Shown: one piece after another, positions 62,329 through 64,000 of the stretch
How the letters are laid out: every line of letters begins with the position of its first letter
Numbering within the stretch: position 1 is the first letter of the stretch
Source of the DNA: CAVZCC01 sp963773765
GTDB taxonomy: Bacteria; Actinomycetota; Acidimicrobiia; Acidimicrobiales; Microtrichaceae
Reading direction: 5' to 3'
DNA length: 64,000 nt
Assembly (NCBI GenBank): GCA_963773765.1
Contig: CAVZCC010000001.1
Location: 1,240,001-1,304,000, forward strand
Translations under genes and position numbers: made by a program
The notes under the pieces: generated by a model
What the model was told of the DNA's origin: nothing
What the model saw: only the letters and a program-made list of their open reading frames with translations
Database searches by the model: none

Positions 62329-64000
62329 TCAGGCCGCGGGCACAGGTGCCGGATCGCGACGTGCCCGCAGTCGGACGACCGCGGACCGGAGCTCGCTGAT
62401 GACGAGCAGCGGCAGGCACAGGACGAGGCACCAGCCCCACTCGACCAGGCTGAGCGACGTCGTCCCGAACACGCCCTGGAGGAACGGCACCTGGACCACC
62501 AGCACCTGGGTCAGCACGACCGCTCCGATGGCCAGCCACAGCGTCCGGTTGGTCAGGCTGAACCGGTTGAACACCGACAGGTCACCGGAGCGGACCAGCA
62601 GGGCGTTCACCATCTGGAGGAACACGAACAGCGTGAAGGCCATGGTGAAGGCCGGGTCGTCGGCCGGGGCGGTGTTGGGCGACCCGTCGTTGAACGCCAC
62701 CAGCACGGCCATGACGGAGGCCATCATGATCACCGCCGAGCCGCAGATGCGGACCAGTCGCCGGCCGGTCAGGATCTTCTCGGCCCGGTCGCGCGGCCGT
62801 CGGTCCATCACCCCCGGCTTGGGCGGGTCCATGCCCAGGCTCATGGCCGGCGGTCCGTCGGCCAGGATGTTCACGAACAGCACCTGGATGGGGTTGAAGG
62901 GGGCGGGGAACCCGGACAGACGGGCCACCAGGATGGTCAGGATCGCCGCCACGTTGGTGGTGAGCTGGAACCGGACGAAGGTGACGATGTTGTCGTAGAT
63001 GGCACGGCCCCGCTCCACCGCCTTGACGATGGTGGCGAAGTTGTCGTCGGTGAGGATCATGTCACCGGCTTCCTTGGTGACCTCGGTGCCCGTGATGCCC
63101 ATGGCGACGCCGATCTCGGCCTGCTTCAGGGAGGGGGCGTCGTTCACGCCGTCGCCGGTCATGGCCACCACGTGGCCCCGGGACTGCAGCGCCTTGACCA
63201 CCCGCACCTTGTGCTCGGGCGACACCCGGGCGCACACGCCGATGTCGTCGATGACGGCGGCGAGGTCCTCGTCGGAGGTGCGCTCCAGCTCGGCGCCGGT
63301 GACCACCCGGCCGGTGATGCCCAGTTCGGCGGCGATCGCACCGGCGGTGGAGGCGTGGTCGCCGGTGATCATCTTCACGCCGATGCCGGCGTCCCGGCAC
63401 TCGGCAACGGCGGCGATCGCCTCCGGGCGGGCCGGGTCCAGGATGCCGACCAGGGCCTCCAGGGTGAGTCCCTCCACCTCCTCCGACAGGTCCCCGTCAC
63501 CCACCGTGCCGGCGGGGTGGGCCCCCAGCTCCCGGCTGGCGATGGCCAGTACCCGCAACCCCTGGGAGCCCAACTCGTCGTTGGCGGCCTGCAGGCGCCC
63601 GCGGGTGGCGGCGTCCACCGGTTCGACCCCGTCAGCGCCGCGGACCTCCGCGCACCGGCCCAGCACCACGTCCGGTGCGCCCTTGACCACCAGCAGGGTG
63701 CCGTCGTCGCGCGGGTGCAGGGTGGCCATGAACTTCACCGCGGAGTCGAACGGGACCTCACCCAGGCGCGGTTCCGCCTCCCGGAGGGCCACGGGGTCCA
63801 GGCCGGCCTTGCGGGCCGCCACCACCAGCGCACCCTCGGTCGGGTCGCCCACCAGCTGGGGGCGGCCGTCCTCGTCGGCGCGGATGTGGGCGTCGTTGCA
63901 CAACACGGCAGCGGTGAGGGCCCAGCGCAGGTCGTCGGTGCCGGTGCCGTCCGGGTCGTCGTCGGCGACGATCCCGCCGTCGTCGCCGTAGCCCAGGCCC
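62329..64000 (-). CDS. Cation-transporting P-type ATPase (5' end outside window)
   Basis: C-terminal 557 residues of a P2-type ATPase, probably Ca2+ or related cation. The visible part starts in the nucleotide-binding domain (KGAPDVVLG for ATP binding) and includes the hinge TGDHASTAGAIA and TGDGVNDAPSLKQAEIG, GITGTEVTKEAGDMILTDD, then six C-terminal transmembrane segments (VRFQLTTNVAAILTILVARLSG..., LFVNILADGPPAMSLGMD). The phosphorylated Asp and M1-M4 lie beyond the window. The NILADGPPAMSLGMDPP motif resembles SERCA-like pumps. The ion cannot be fixed without the N-terminal half. Confidence 0.92.
   Translation of the reverse strand, partial: GLGYGDDGGIVADDDPDGTGTDDLRWALTAAVLCNDAHIRADEDGRPQLVGDPTEGALVVAARKAGLDPVALREAEPRLGEVPFDSAVKFMATLHPRDDGTLLVVKGAPDVVLGRCAEVRGADGVEPVDAATRGRLQAANDELGSQGLRVLAIASRELGAHPAGTVGDGDLSEEVEGLTLEALVGILDPARPEAIAAVAECRDAGIGVKMITGDHASTAGAIAAELGITGRVVTGAELERTSDEDLAAVIDDIGVCARVSPEHKVRVVKALQSRGHVVAMTGDGVNDAPSLKQAEIGVAMGITGTEVTKEAGDMILTDDNFATIVKAVERGRAIYDNIVTFVRFQLTTNVAAILTILVARLSGFPAPFNPIQVLFVNILADGPPAMSLGMDPPKPGVMDRRPRDRAEKILTGRRLVRICGSAVIMMASVMAVLVAFNDGSPNTAPADDPAFTMAFTLFVFLQMVNALLVRSGDLSVFNRFSLTNRTLWLAIGAVVLTQVLVVQVPFLQGVFGTTSLSLVEWGWCLVLCLPLLVISELRSAVVRLRARRDPAPVPAA

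Overview
The window reads as a chromosome segment of a very GC-rich actinobacterium. A homodimeric pyruvate dehydrogenase E1, SufU-type iron-sulfur assembly, an F420-type LLM oxidoreductase, NADP-type dehydrogenases and pieces of the ethylmalonyl-CoA pathway fit an environmental Acidimicrobiia-like organism. That placement is inference; no rRNA or other phylogenetic marker is present. No tRNA, rRNA, CRISPR array, insertion sequence or prophage was seen, and coding density is high.

Layout. 1-7.1 kb: RNase HI fused to a second Rossmann-like domain, an alpha/beta hydrolase, aceE, a secreted sulfatase (frameshifted) and an Rrf2 regulator. 7.2-10.1 kb: a sulfonate/nitrate-type ABC transporter divergent from Rrf2. 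10-21.4 kb: DNA-repair glycosylase, hydrolases, acyl-CoA dehydrogenase, a Phd/VapC toxin-antitoxin pair, VanX-like dipeptidase, metallo-hydrolase, FMN-binding protein, lipoproteins and a TauE-type exporter. 21.4-34.4 kb: a SUF Fe-S system split into three transcription units (sufC-sufS-sufU; sufD-Rieske-sufC; sufB) with unrelated genes between, all three preceded by the same palindromic operator. 34.4-41.7 kb: glycoside hydrolase lipoprotein, carbonic-anhydrase-like protein, flavin reductase, MBL-fold protein, then a thioredoxin-fusion protein translationally overlapping a UGSC-motif selenoprotein whose in-frame UGA is followed by a SECIS-like hairpin. 42-49 kb: VOC protein, MutY, methyltransferase, MaoC hydratase, a GGDEF-EAL protein and a methylsuccinyl-CoA dehydrogenase-like enzyme. 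49-58 kb: esterase, aldehyde dehydrogenase, collagen-like secreted protein, TetR, two CitE-like lyases (malyl-CoA chemistry) and an amine oxidase. 58-64 kb: quinone oxidoreductase, DsbB/TlpA pair, glutathione peroxidase, zinc alcohol dehydrogenase and the C-terminal part of a P-type ATPase.

Cross-cutting signals. (1) About fourteen genes have a TANNNT-like -10 hexamer exactly six bases before the start codon, indicating leaderless transcripts. (2) Three SUF units share an ACTAY-N4-GTAGK palindrome. (3) A long perfect palindrome occurs twice in opposite orientation between genes. (4) Six genes each carry one single-base frameshift, which most likely reflects residual sequencing error rather than true pseudogenes. 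(5) Genes for mesaconyl-CoA hydratase, methylsuccinyl-CoA dehydrogenase, beta-methylmalyl-CoA lyase and malyl-CoA thioesterase candidates lie within 13 kb, pointing to C2 assimilation or propionyl-CoA/glyoxylate exchange by the ethylmalonyl-CoA route.
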